Part shown: positions 9,720 to 18,944 of the stretch, in pieces
Layout of the letters: every line of letters starts with the position of its first letter
How positions within the stretch are numbered: the first letter of the stretch is position 1
Source: SAR116 cluster bacterium AG-325-F22
Lineage (GTDB): Bacteria > Pseudomonadota > Alphaproteobacteria > Puniceispirillales > Marisalimonadaceae
DNA length: 64,000 nucleotides
Reading direction: 5' to 3'
Assembly: GCA_003282885.1 (NCBI GenBank)
Contig: QBYJ01000001.1
Span: 1-64,000, forward strand
The notes under the pieces: generated by a model
What the model was told of the DNA's origin: nothing
The model's database searches: none
Seen by the model: only the letters and a program-made list of their open reading frames with translations
Program-made: the position numbers and the translations under genes

Positions 9720-11281
9720 AGAAGTTTAGTGAATTGATAAATAAATTATTATTAACATCCTCTAGAAACAGAAAAATTGATATTTTATCTAATTATTTTC
9801 AAAACACCTCTGATCCAGATAGAGGATATACCTTAGCTATTTTGACAAATGAATTAGAATTAAGAAATATTCCTATTTCAAGAATTAAAGAAATTGTTTT
9901 TGAAAATGTCGATAATGAATTATTTACTCTTTCATATGACTATGTCGGAGACTTGGCTGAGACAATTTCTTTAATTTGGCCTCACAAGGAATTGGGTTCT
10001 CTTTTAGGTATTTCAGAAATAATAGATGTATTAAGAAATTTAAAAAAAGATGATGTTAATAAAACTATTAAAAATTATCTGTCTATAGCAAATGAAACTG
10101 AAAGATGGGCACTAATTAAATTAATTAGTGGTGGATTAAGGATAGGTGTATCATCTAGGTTAGCAAAAACTGCCCTAGCTAAATTCAGTAATAAAAAATT
10201 AGATGATATTGAAAAAATATGGCATGGCATCGAAGCCCCTTATAATAATTTATTTAATTGGTTATGTAATGAAGGACCTATGCCCAAGATAGATTTGTTG
10301 AAAACATTCAACCCAATGATGCTTGCTAATCCTATATCAAAAAATGACTTCAAAACCCTTATTTCAAGTCAGTTTATAGCAGAATGGAAATGGGACGGAA
10401 TTAGAGTACAAATTATTTTAGGTAAAAGTTCTGTAAAGATTTTTTCCCGAACTGGTGACGATATAAGCCAATCCTTTCCTGAAATTAAAAATAGTGGCGA
10501 TAGTATGGTAATCTTAGATGGTGAGTTATTAGTTGGTAGAGATTTTACACCAATGAATTTTAATTCACTGCAACAAAGGTTAAATAGAAAAAAAGTAACA
10601 CAAAAACATATGGACGAGTTTCCTGCATTTATAAAGTTGTACGATATTTTGTATTTAAACAATGAAGATTTAAGAGACAAAACGTGGAAAAGTAGACGTT
10701 TTGAATTGGAAAAATGGTTTAAAAAAAATAATAATAAGTATTTTGATTTATCGAATGTCATTAAATTTAGTAGTTGGGATGAATTATCTAACTTCAAAAA
10801 AAATAAAATCATTGATGATCAACATGAAGGATTAATGATAAAAAAAATAGATGGATCTTACATTCCTGGCCGACCAAAAGGATATTGGTATAAGTGGAAA
10901 AAAGATCCCAAGAATGTTGATGCTGTTTTAATGTATGCAATTAGAGGTCATGGTAAAAGAAGTTCTTACTATTCTGACTTCACTTTTGGTTTGTGGAATG
11001 GCAATCAATTATCGCCTATTGGTAAGGCTTATTTTGGATTTAATGATAATGAGCTTAAAGTTTTAGATAAATTTGTTCGAAATAATACTATAAAAAAATT
11101 TGGCCCGGTAAGGGAAGTTGAAAAAACGTTTGTTATTGAAATTGCGTTTGATGCAGTGAATGAAAGTAATCGACATAAATCAGGTGTTGCTTTAAGATTT
11201 CCTCGTATTAAAAGACTAAGAGAAGACAAGCCTGCAAGTGAGGTAATACAGCTTTCTCAATTTAAGTCAGAATTTTTATAA
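9716..11281 (+). CDS. ATP-dependent DNA ligase (cisplatin/ligase-associated repair type)
   Basis: The protein seals DNA nicks using ATP. The nucleotidyl-transfer motif I is EWKWDGIR with the adenylated lysine at K225. Other ligase motifs include SRTGDD, LDGELL, EGLMIKK and the KWKKDP motif V region. An N-terminal DNA-binding domain of about 200 residues precedes the catalytic core and an OB-fold follows; 521 aa is typical for this LigB/LigC-like family. The start is GTG at 9716, with AGGAA six bases before, overlapping the stop of the exonuclease gene. It completes the four-protein repair cluster. Confidence 0.95.
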   Translation: MKKFSELINKLLLTSSRNRKIDILSNYFQNTSDPDRGYTLAILTNELELRNIPISRIKEIVFENVDNELFTLSYDYVGDLAETISLIWPHKELGSLLGISEIIDVLRNLKKDDVNKTIKNYLSIANETERWALIKLISGGLRIGVSSRLAKTALAKFSNKKLDDIEKIWHGIEAPYNNLFNWLCNEGPMPKIDLLKTFNPMMLANPISKNDFKTLISSQFIAEWKWDGIRVQIILGKSSVKIFSRTGDDISQSFPEIKNSGDSMVILDGELLVGRDFTPMNFNSLQQRLNRKKVTQKHMDEFPAFIKLYDILYLNNEDLRDKTWKSRRFELEKWFKKNNNKYFDLSNVIKFSSWDELSNFKKNKIIDDQHEGLMIKKIDGSYIPGRPKGYWYKWKKDPKNVDAVLMYAIRGHGKRSSYYSDFTFGLWNGNQLSPIGKAYFGFNDNELKVLDKFVRNNTIKKFGPVREVEKTFVIEIAFDAVNESNRHKSGVALRFPRIKRLREDKPASEVIQLSQFKSEFL

Positions 11282-11360
11282 AACCTTAATTATTATTTGC
11301 ATTGAAATGAGAAGATTTTTTTTTAAACTTTTCCTTAATACTATATTAATGGAGAAGAAA

Positions 11361-12188
11361 ATGTCAGATTTACAAGAATTAATAGTAGGTTCCACCAAAA
11401 TAATAGCTTTGAAAGATGGGGATTTAACTTTACCTAAAGAAATTCTTTTAAATTTGGATGAGGATACTTCTAACAAAGTAGCCGAAGAAAACAATCAACT
11501 TACCTTAAGTGAAATAAACGCTTATCTTATATTTAAAGGCGAAAAAATCTTATTAGTTGATGCTGGGTGTAGAGATTTGTTTGGACCAACTTGTGGTTTT
11601 ATTCATGAACAAATTGCAAAAGCTAATGTGAAACCTGAGGACATAACAGACATATTTTTCACACATTTACATCCTGACCACGTGGCTGGATCAATAGATA
11701 AGGATGGCATGGCTATGTTTTCTAACGCAGTAGTTAGTGTAATAGAAGAAGAATTGAATTTTTGGAGTAAAGATGATTTTGAGGATATTGAAATAAATGG
11801 GAAAAATTTTGCTGATTTAAATAAAGCGGTAATAAAAGCTTATGGAGAAAGGGTCAAAACTATAAAAACTAATCAAGAAATTATCAATGGGATTTATCCA
11901 GTGCCTCTACCTGGCCACACACCAGGGCATTGTGGATTTAGAATAGATGATGGTAAAGACAGTTTTGTTCAAATGGGCGATGTTCTTCATACTCCAAATT
12001 TACAACTGGCTAATACAAATATTTCTGTAATTTTTGACGTCGACGTAGAAAAAGGCCTAAAATCTAGAAAGCAAGTATTTGATATGGTTTGTAATGATAG
12101 AATAATCTGTTCTGGCGGTCATATGTTAGAGCCAAAGTTTGGTTATTTGGACAAGTATGGAAATGGATATAAGTTTGTTCCTGTATAA
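11361..12188 (+). CDS. MBL-fold metallohydrolase
   Basis: The 275-aa protein is a zinc hydrolase of the metallo-beta-lactamase superfamily. It shows the THLHPDH metal motif, LPGHTPGH, and MGDVLH with a final SGGHM segment. This set resembles the lactonase/AHL-lactonase and glyoxalase-II-like branch; no substrate can be assigned. I chose the ATG at 11361 because GGAGAAG stands six bases before it; the two upstream in-frame ATGs at 11307 and 11349 have no ribosome site and would add a Phe/Lys-rich tail. It follows the ligase gene by 79 bp, possibly in the same transcript. Confidence 0.85.
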   Translation: MSDLQELIVGSTKIIALKDGDLTLPKEILLNLDEDTSNKVAEENNQLTLSEINAYLIFKGEKILLVDAGCRDLFGPTCGFIHEQIAKANVKPEDITDIFFTHLHPDHVAGSIDKDGMAMFSNAVVSVIEEELNFWSKDDFEDIEINGKNFADLNKAVIKAYGERVKTIKTNQEIINGIYPVPLPGHTPGHCGFRIDDGKDSFVQMGDVLHTPNLQLANTNISVIFDVDVEKGLKSRKQVFDMVCNDRIICSGGHMLEPKFGYLDKYGNGYKFVPV

Positions 12189-12219
12189 TACTTATTAGTT
12201 ATTTAATTAATTAGCATAA

Positions 12220-14049
12220 TCATACCTTACTATAATTAATAAGTGATTTGAGGCTACCATTATAATCCTGAAATTTTTCAACTCTGTTGATAAATTCACG
12301 CCAGAATAATTTTTCAATATTATATTGTTTTTCTAACTGTGTTTTACAAAAGATTTGGGTATCCATTAATCTTTGTGATCCTAAACTAACATAATCTTTT
12401 CCATGATGACTTCCGTCAATTAAAAATATCAATCCTGATAAAAGTTCAGGATATTGAGTTAAAAAAGACGACGTGAATGGCCATAAATGTTTTTTTAATA
12501 TTTCAAAACCTAAATCATGAATTTGGATGTAATAGCTAAATATTAAAATTCTTTCTAGGTTTCCAATTTCTTTTCCAAATTTCGACATTTCTATACTTTT
12601 TTGAGCAAAAGCATGTTTGTCGTGTCTCATAACTAAATCTTTAGCGTGACAATGACTTAAATATTCTTCTTCTTTAATGGAAGAAATTACAAAAGCTTGG
12701 TCCTCTGCTCTATTTACAAAGCTAGGCGTAAAAGGAGCCCATTTTACTAAACTATCTACGGTTATACCAGTAGTACCACCAGTAACGTGAATTCTTTGGA
12801 TGTTATCTAACCTATACATCAACTCAGACTCAGTGGACAATGATTGAGGCCATTCCGGACAAAATACTCTTTTAGAAGATAGATTTTTTAATAAATCGTT
12901 ATTTTTGGGTCGATTAACGTCTGGGGTAAATAATGATTTTGAAATATCAGCTTTATTTACTAATGCCCCTGCTAATAAGCCAAGATCAACTTTTTTCCCT
13001 TCATAATCAATTGCTGTACCTCCCCAATTTTTTTGATTTTTAAAGATTTCAAAAATTGAAAAACCCGTTGTTTTTAAAAGAAGCTCTTGATCAAAAACCT
13101 GGTCTAAGTCGATCTTAAAACTATATCTTACGTCTTTATCGACAATCTTATTCCATATTAATAATATATACTTTAAAAATGTATAGTGGCGACCATAATT
13201 GCCATTAACACCCATTATATTATCGATATCTTTGCCCGTACTAAATAAAATTGAGTTTATGTTATTACATACATCTTCATCAAATAAGTAGACATTTATA
13301 AATTTTAAATTCAAATGTTTTTTTATGATTGTTTTAATATATTTTAAAGCAATATTTTCTAAACCAATATGTGTCACAGAAACTGATAAAATAAGATTAA
13401 TTTTATCTGTATTGTTAATATTACCTCTTTTAACTTCAAAGGCTATAGCCCTATCAAGATTTTCTAAACCATAAATAATTTCATTTTCATAATTAAGAGC
13501 ATCTAATGGTATTGGATGATCATACCAAAATCGTTGTTTGACATTTTTAAAGTTTTTTAATTCATCCTTAATCTCCAAAGGAATATTTGTGGATAGAAAG
13601 TCTGAGGGAGTTGTAATTAAAACATTACTTAAAAATAATATTTCTTTAACAGGGTTTTTTAAAAAATTTTGATTTTCATTAATTTTAATCAACTTTCTTT
13701 TTTTTAAAATTTTATCCTTAACTTCTTCTGGTTTTATGGAGGCTTCAAATGCTTCAGGACAAAATATTTCCCATATATGTTTGTCTGATTTAGTTGAAAA
13801 ATTTTTAGGAGTTTTTATTTTATTTTCATTAAAAAAATTATTAAATAGTTTTAATGCAGGTTTACTTTTTTCACTATTCAAAAAAGATAAAGATTTTTTG
13901 TTATCCAAATTTTTTTCATAAAATTGTATGATAAAAGCTCTACAGAGTTTTGAAAATTCATCATTTGCATTATCTAATGATAAAGTTAACAAATCATTCT
14001 CAGAAATAACGCTTTTTAAAATCTTTTCAAAATTATTTGTTTGTTGCAT
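12220..14049 (-). CDS. Putative GT-A-fold glycosyltransferase-like protein, unknown role
   Basis: I do not recognise a named family for this 609-aa soluble protein. About residues 1-130 are helical and lysine/asparagine rich. A Rossmann-like part (about 218-320) ends in FKIDLDQVFD, which looks like the DxD sugar-nucleotide/metal motif (D314, D316). It is followed by a WGG acceptor-like stretch near 342, GGTTGIT near 424, an RAEDQAF motif (E449-D450) and MRHDKHAF with a possible metal-binding His at 476. That order (DxD, then ED, then His) is seen in GT-A enzymes such as glucosyl- or mannosyl-phosphoglycerate synthases. No signal peptide or membrane segment is seen. The gene stands alone, convergent with the MBL gene and divergent from the enoyl-CoA hydratase gene. 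Confidence 0.5.
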   Translation of the reverse strand: MQQTNNFEKILKSVISENDLLTLSLDNANDEFSKLCRAFIIQFYEKNLDNKKSLSFLNSEKSKPALKLFNNFFNENKIKTPKNFSTKSDKHIWEIFCPEAFEASIKPEEVKDKILKKRKLIKINENQNFLKNPVKEILFLSNVLITTPSDFLSTNIPLEIKDELKNFKNVKQRFWYDHPIPLDALNYENEIIYGLENLDRAIAFEVKRGNINNTDKINLILSVSVTHIGLENIALKYIKTIIKKHLNLKFINVYLFDEDVCNNINSILFSTGKDIDNIMGVNGNYGRHYTFLKYILLIWNKIVDKDVRYSFKIDLDQVFDQELLLKTTGFSIFEIFKNQKNWGGTAIDYEGKKVDLGLLAGALVNKADISKSLFTPDVNRPKNNDLLKNLSSKRVFCPEWPQSLSTESELMYRLDNIQRIHVTGGTTGITVDSLVKWAPFTPSFVNRAEDQAFVISSIKEEEYLSHCHAKDLVMRHDKHAFAQKSIEMSKFGKEIGNLERILIFSYYIQIHDLGFEILKKHLWPFTSSFLTQYPELLSGLIFLIDGSHHGKDYVSLGSQRLMDTQIFCKTQLEKQYNIEKLFWREFINRVEKFQDYNGSLKSLINYSKV

Positions 14050-14191
14050 GATTTATTCTTAATAATTAACTTAAAGGAAGATGATAGAGCAAAAAAATTG
14101 TAATTTTAATTTGAATTTTTTATTTAAAAAAAAAATGAAAATTATGAGAGATTTTTAATCAAATAAATTTATTTTTGTCAAAGAAATATAA

Positions 14192-14977
14192 ATGAATAAT
14201 AAAAAAAATATAAATTATAAAATTGAAGATAGTATTGCTATAATAACCTTAAACCGTTCCCCTTCAAATGTTTTCACAATTCAATTTTTAGATGAAATGT
14301 TAAATTCGCTTACGAAAGCTTCTAAAGATACGAGTGTTAAGGTAGTTATATTGGAAAGTAATATTGCTAAAACATTTTGTGCCGGACTAGATTTAAACAT
14401 ATTAATTGATAAATCTAGTATGGAAATTAGAGAGTTTTTAAATCGTCTTTACATAGATCTTTGGGATGTTCAATACAATATGGGTAAACCAATAATTGCA
14501 GCGGTAAATGGAGCAGCAAGAGGTGGTGGCATGACATTAGCTATTTCATGCGATATGATTATAGCATCTGACAATGCTTCTTTTGGGTATCCAGAAATTA
14601 ATTTAGGGCTTTTACCTGCTATTCATTTTAATCATCTGCCAAGAATTGTTGGTAGATATAACGCTTTTGATTTGTTATTTAGTGGTAGAACATTTTATCC
14701 TGACGAGGCCGTAAAGCTAGGATTAATAAATAAACAAGTATCAAATTCAAATTTTCTGGAAGAAGTTTACAAAACAGCTAATATTTTTTCTAAGAAATCT
14801 CCTACAGCGATACGCTTAGGTAGAGCAGCCTTCATGAGAACTAATGACTTAGACTACAGAAGAGGAGTAGCAAATGCTGTTGAAGATTTTTGTAACGCTG
14901 CTGTTACAGATGACGCTCAGGAGGGCTTAAAAGCATTTTTAGAAAAAAGAAAACCTGCTTGGGAAGAAAAAAATTAA
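14192..14977 (+). CDS. Enoyl-CoA hydratase/isomerase family protein
   Basis: The 261-aa crotonase-fold protein has the oxyanion-hole stretches TFCAGLDLNIL (about residues 64-74) and NGAARGGGM (about 107-115). It then shows the FGYPEINLGLLP segment, in which the usual hydratase glutamate region is present. The length is normal. Members hydrate or isomerise enoyl-CoA esters in fatty-acid or amino-acid breakdown; the exact substrate cannot be read. A spacer of 142 bp, extremely A/T rich, separates it from the divergent gene. No Shine-Dalgarno is evident before its ATG. Confidence 0.88.
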   Translation: MNNKKNINYKIEDSIAIITLNRSPSNVFTIQFLDEMLNSLTKASKDTSVKVVILESNIAKTFCAGLDLNILIDKSSMEIREFLNRLYIDLWDVQYNMGKPIIAAVNGAARGGGMTLAISCDMIIASDNASFGYPEINLGLLPAIHFNHLPRIVGRYNAFDLLFSGRTFYPDEAVKLGLINKQVSNSNFLEEVYKTANIFSKKSPTAIRLGRAAFMRTNDLDYRRGVANAVEDFCNAAVTDDAQEGLKAFLEKRKPAWEEKN

Positions 14978-15073
14978 CATTAATATTAACATTTTAATTT
15001 ATCTACTTTACATCAATCTAGTTTAAATTGAGTATCATTGTTAGAATAATAAATTTAGTGAGAAGGATATAAA

Positions 15074-15688
15074 ATGATAATTTCTAGAAGAATTTTAACA
15101 CCAATATTAGGTAAAAGTGATTTAGTGCTAACCCGTGCAAAATCTATGCAGGAAATAATGACTAAACATGGTGCAAAGTCTCGAGTAGCCAAAATAGTTG
15201 CTGGAGATATGGCTGGATCAATCCATTTAACTGGTTCTTATGAAAATATGCAAAGTGGTTGTGACTCTTTTAATGAAATGTCCAATGATACATCTAGAAT
15301 TGCTCTAATGAAAGAAAGGGAAGCAGATCCTGGAGGTCACTTAATTGGACCTGAAGTTTTTAGGACAATATATGGAAATATTTCACCTGATCATAAAGTA
15401 ATAATGATGAGGGAATATCAACTATCGAGAAGTAATTTATCTGAGGCTGTTAAAGTTTTTCCTGATATTGACGCCTTACTAAAGAATGAAGATGCTTCAT
15501 TCATGGCTGTAATCCCTATGGTAGCAACTAATATGGATAGACTAATTGCTTGTTATTATTTCCCTGACATGTCTTCCATGGGAGAACAAGTAGACAGAGT
15601 TGGGATGTCTGAAGAAATGCAAAATATTGTGCTTAAGGCAAGTAGTTCTGGAAACCTTATCTCATCAAGAGTATTATTAACAGTCTAA
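15074..15688 (+). CDS. Protein with two dimeric alpha-beta-barrel-like halves, unknown function
   Basis: The 204-aa protein is soluble and has no catalytic motif I recognise. It looks like two repeats of a ferredoxin-like (NIPSNAP/DUF6854-type) barrel: the first half includes SRVAKIVAGDMAGSIHLTG, the second VIPMVATNMDRLIACYYFP. An excellent ribosome site (gagaaggat) precedes the ATG at 15074. A broken GYD-domain gene follows after 17 bp, so the two were probably one operon of small barrel proteins. Confidence 0.6.
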   Translation: MIISRRILTPILGKSDLVLTRAKSMQEIMTKHGAKSRVAKIVAGDMAGSIHLTGSYENMQSGCDSFNEMSNDTSRIALMKEREADPGGHLIGPEVFRTIYGNISPDHKVIMMREYQLSRSNLSEAVKVFPDIDALLKNEDASFMAVIPMVATNMDRLIACYYFPDMSSMGEQVDRVGMSEEMQNIVLKASSSGNLISSRVLLTV

Positions 15689-15705
15689 TTAAAAAGGAGT
15701 TTAAA

Positions 15706-16024
15706 ATGGCTACATTTTTAATACTTGGAACATATACAAATAAAGGTGCAAAAGGCCTTGTAGAAAAAAAATTCAGATCGGCGCGAAGCTATGAAAACAT
15801 TAGCCGATAGTGTAGGTGCAAAATTTATAGATTATAGTATTACACGAGGTATTTATGATTTTTGGATACTTATAGAGGCAGATAATTACGATCAGATAGC
15901 TGCAATAGATTTAAAGGCAAAATCAGCTGATACCATAGATTAAGCCGACGTGCTGGAAACCGTTGATATAAATAGAATAAGACAGGAAGCTAAGGGTGTT
16001 AATTACATCTCACCAACATCATAA
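15706..16024 (+). pseudogene. GYD-domain protein, broken by a frameshift and an internal stop
   Basis: A strong ribosome site (aaaaggag) precedes ATG 15706, and the frame reads MATFLILGTYTNKGAKGLVE, typical of the start of GYD (alpha/beta barrel) proteins. At a run of eight A (15763-15771) the frame shifts: the original frame ends at a TAG (15808-15810), while deleting one A restores NSDRREAMKTLADSVGAKF and on through GIYDFWILIEADNYDQI. A second lesion, an in-frame TAA at 15941-15943 (after SADTID), interrupts the restored frame before it resumes to a final TAA at 16024. An intact protein would have about 105 aa. The homopolymer shift alone might be a sequencing error, but the second stop makes decay more likely. 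Confidence 0.8.
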
Positions 16025-16043
16025 AAATTAGATAATAAAGATA

Positions 16044-16120
<77 letters not shown>

Positions 16121-16130
16121 AACTTCAAAA

Positions 16131-16158
16131 TTTATACGTTATAAATTTTCAAAAGCAA
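16131..16158 (-). promoter_or_regulatory. Probable sigma-70-type promoter of tRNA-Pro
   Basis: On the minus strand TTGCTT (16158-16153) and TATAAA (16136-16131) are 16 bp apart, and the tRNA begins 10 bases after the -10 box. The sequence around the -10 box (ACGTATAAA) is the same as before tRNA-Val. Confidence 0.5.
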
Positions 16159-16240
16159 GTAAATGTTTTAAATATTTCTCAATTATTAAATGTTTGACCA
16201 AAGATTTATACATGCGATAGTATTCGAGAGGGGGCTCAAA

Positions 16241-17311
16241 ATGAAATTAGGTTTTTTTACAAGACCGTTACATCCTCTTAATAAAGATTGGCAAACTTGT
16301 TTAAAAGAAGACAGGGAAGCCATTATTTTAGCTGATGAACTTGGTTTTAGTGAAGCCTATGTAGGTGAACATTTATCTGACAAAGCTGAAAATATAACTT
16401 CTTGCGTCGCTTTTATAGCTTCCCTCGCTTATGAAACACAAAATATACGTTTGGGTACCGGTACCGTTAATATTCCAAATTTACATCCAGTTCATATTGC
16501 AGGACAAGTTGCAATGATAGACCATATGTTAAATGGAAGGTTTAATTTTGGAATTTCACCAGGTGGTTTGATTTCAGATGCTGAATTATTTGGTAATTTA
16601 GAAAAAGATAGATCAGCAATGTTTTTAGAAGGTATCAATACCATTTTAGAGATTTGGTCTAAAGAAGCTCCGTATGACATTAAAGGTAATTATTGGGATG
16701 TTTCAACGGAAAACACAATTATCTCTGAGATCGGCCAAGGTTATATGACTAAACCACTACAAAAACCTCATCCACCCATTATAGTTACTGCTGTTGCACC
16801 ATATTCAAAGGGTATTACTGAGGCTGCAGCTAGAGGCTGGAAACCTATTAGTGCAGATATAATTATGCCTAATTGGGTGAAAACTCATTGGGATAAATAT
16901 AAAGAAGGCTGTGAGAAAAGTAATTTAGATATTAAAACAGAAGACTGGAGAATAGCTAAAACTGTTTTTGTAGCAGATGATCTTAATACAGCTAAAGAAT
17001 ATGCTTTGGGTCCTAGTAGTCCTTATGTTTTTTATTTCAAGCAACTATTTAAAAAGTTTGTTGCCCTAGGAAAATTAGATCTTTTTAAAACATCTATAAA
17101 CCAACCTGATGAGGAAATTACATTAGAAAAAGTTTGTGAAAAACTAATCATTTGGGGGACGCCTGAAAAAGTTGTTGATGACTTATCTGCTTTTAAGGAT
17201 CTAGTTGGAGAGTATGGAATGTTAATGTATGCTGGTGTTGATTGGTTAGACCCAGCAATTGCTAAAAAGTCAATGACATTAATGGCCGAAAAAGTTAATC
17301 CCTATTTATAA
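16241..17311 (+). CDS. LLM-class flavin-dependent oxidoreductase (luciferase-like monooxygenase)
   Basis: The 356-aa TIM-barrel protein has the features of bacterial luciferase-like monooxygenases, which use FMNH2 and oxygen. Visible stretches include GEHLSD, LGTGTVNIPNLHP, HMLNGRFNFGISPGG near residue 105 and AARGWKPISAD. The substrate is unknown; relatives act on alkanes, sulfonates, or alkanals. The ATG at 16241 is preferred because GAGAGGGGG stands just before it; the ATG 17 codons upstream lacks a ribosome site. It is convergent with the DUF192 gene, with one base between stops. Confidence 0.88.
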   Translation: MKLGFFTRPLHPLNKDWQTCLKEDREAIILADELGFSEAYVGEHLSDKAENITSCVAFIASLAYETQNIRLGTGTVNIPNLHPVHIAGQVAMIDHMLNGRFNFGISPGGLISDAELFGNLEKDRSAMFLEGINTILEIWSKEAPYDIKGNYWDVSTENTIISEIGQGYMTKPLQKPHPPIIVTAVAPYSKGITEAAARGWKPISADIIMPNWVKTHWDKYKEGCEKSNLDIKTEDWRIAKTVFVADDLNTAKEYALGPSSPYVFYFKQLFKKFVALGKLDLFKTSINQPDEEITLEKVCEKLIIWGTPEKVVDDLSAFKDLVGEYGMLMYAGVDWLDPAIAKKSMTLMAEKVNPYL

Positions 17312-17312
17312 T

Positions 17313-17768
17313 TTAATTTGAACTACATATTAAATTATCACCTACATTTGCTTTAATATCTCCAGCTTTCATTTCTAAAACAAACTTAATCTTTTCTTTA
17401 CTAATAATTTTTCTTTCATCAAAAGCTTTCGCATTTTTATAAACTTCTACAATAACTCCGTATTGGTTAATAAAAAATAAATCTAAGTTAAAATATGTGT
17501 TTTTCATCCAGAACTCTCTTATTTCACTATCTTCCCAGATAAATAACATTCCTTCATTTGTTTCTATTTTTTCTCTATTCATTAATCCATAGGATCTTTT
17601 TTCAAAAGTATCAGCTATATCGAGAGACAGGAATTTAGATTTGTTATTACCAAACTTTATTTCACATTCTATATGTTTGAAAATTGAACTATTAGAGTTT
17701 GCTAAAAAAACAAATAAGGAATTTATTAGGAAAATTCCTAATATTATTAACTTTAGCAGAAAACTCAT
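17313..17768 (-). CDS. DUF192 family exported protein
   Basis: The 151-aa protein starts with a hydrophobic signal or anchor (about residues 4-24), followed by the DUF192 domain. Its hallmarks are RSYGLMNRE, EGMLFIW, FWMKNTYFNLDLFFI and the ending GDIKANVGD. The function of the family is unknown. Its start overlaps the stop of the HDAC-like gene by 4 bp, so the two are probably co-transcribed. Confidence 0.85.
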   Translation of the reverse strand: MSFLLKLIILGIFLINSLFVFLANSNSSIFKHIECEIKFGNNKSKFLSLDIADTFEKRSYGLMNREKIETNEGMLFIWEDSEIREFWMKNTYFNLDLFFINQYGVIVEVYKNAKAFDERKIISKEKIKFVLEMKAGDIKANVGDNLICSSN

Positions 17769-18889
17769 ATTTTTTTTATTTTTAACACCTGATCTAAAAG
17801 CGATTTAATTTCGTCTCCAACTTTACTATTTGACTTTTTATCTCGCCAATTACTAATCCAGTTGTCAGGAATTCCATTCCTAACTCGGCTGTTATTCCAT
17901 TTTAAAGACTTTAATAAATTATAACATTCAGGTTTCATTACATCATCTAAAAGATTAACATTATTATTTAATAAAGCCCAATTACCTGCCCAAGCTTTTG
18001 CAGTCAGATATGGATTATACCCCCCACCTCCTAATATGATGACGTTTTCACAAAGAGATAATAAATCATTAATTGCTTTCCAATATGCATTATTAGTTAA
18101 ACAAATTCTTGATTGTGGGTCACCATCGAGCATGTCTGCGCCAGCTTGAATTATCAAAAGATCAAGGTTTTTTGTTTTGGCAAAAGGTAAGACCCCATTT
18201 GTAATTAGAAAATCCATCTCTCTATCATTAAATTTTTCAGGTACAGGAAAATTAATGATATTATCTATGTTACAATCTTCAATTAAACCAGTATTAGGCC
18301 ATCTATTTTTTTCATGAATTGAAATTATTGAAACATTTTTATTATTGGCAAAAGTATCTTGCACCCCGTCACAATGATGTGCATCTATATCAACATATAA
18401 AATTCTTTGAAATCCCAATTCTATTGCTTTGAGAATAGCAAGAACACAATCATTTAAAAAGCAAAAGCCATATGCTTGAGACTTTCTTCCATGATGAGTT
18501 CCACCAGAAATATTTAAAATTTTTTTAGCCTTTTTATTAGATATCATTTCAACTGCTCTAATAGATGCTCTTGCAGCAGTCGCCGGTCTGGAAAAAACTT
18601 CACTATAAATAGGATTATTTCCTATACCTATATTAAATTTTCTTTTTAAATTTTCAGGTAAATGTTGTTTCTCTTCAGCTTTTTTTAAGGCCTGCACATA
18701 GTCTAGATCATGAAACTTAATAAGTTCATTTATTTCTGCAGGGTCATTTTTAATAATTTGTTCATTATCAATCCAACCCATTAATTGAATCAACTCAACG
18801 CTTGGCCATACTCTATCCATATCCAAGGGATGTCCTTTTTCATATCTTGATCCTTTGAAAATATCGCCTGTAAATAAAAAATTCTGCAT
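17765..18889 (-). CDS. Histone deacetylase-family (AcuC-like) deacetylase
   Basis: The 374-aa protein is a zinc-dependent amidohydrolase of the arginase/HDAC fold. Key residues are visible as GGTHHGRKSQAYGFC with the catalytic His pair, VDIDAHHCDGVQ with the zinc ligands, GADMLDGDP and GGGGYNP. Bacterial members deacetylate proteins such as acetyl-CoA synthetase or small acetylated polyamines; which applies here is not known. The gene overlaps the DUF192 gene and is divergent from the thiX-like permease with a 55-bp spacer. Confidence 0.9.
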   Translation of the reverse strand: MQNFLFTGDIFKGSRYEKGHPLDMDRVWPSVELIQLMGWIDNEQIIKNDPAEINELIKFHDLDYVQALKKAEEKQHLPENLKRKFNIGIGNNPIYSEVFSRPATAARASIRAVEMISNKKAKKILNISGGTHHGRKSQAYGFCFLNDCVLAILKAIELGFQRILYVDIDAHHCDGVQDTFANNKNVSIISIHEKNRWPNTGLIEDCNIDNIINFPVPEKFNDREMDFLITNGVLPFAKTKNLDLLIIQAGADMLDGDPQSRICLTNNAYWKAINDLLSLCENVIILGGGGYNPYLTAKAWAGNWALLNNNVNLLDDVMKPECYNLLKSLKWNNSRVRNGIPDNWISNWRDKKSNSKVGDEIKSLLDQVLKIKKI

Positions 18890-18944
18890 TCTAATTTTTT
18901 AATATATATATTTAAATTATCAATTTAATTTTAATAAGGTTATA

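Noticed and set aside
10369..10812. Long minus-strand open frame inside the DNA ligase gene
   Set aside because: Antisense shadow: it lies in the catalytic core of the ligase, has no ribosome site, and encodes a low-complexity Leu/Phe/Ser-rich product.
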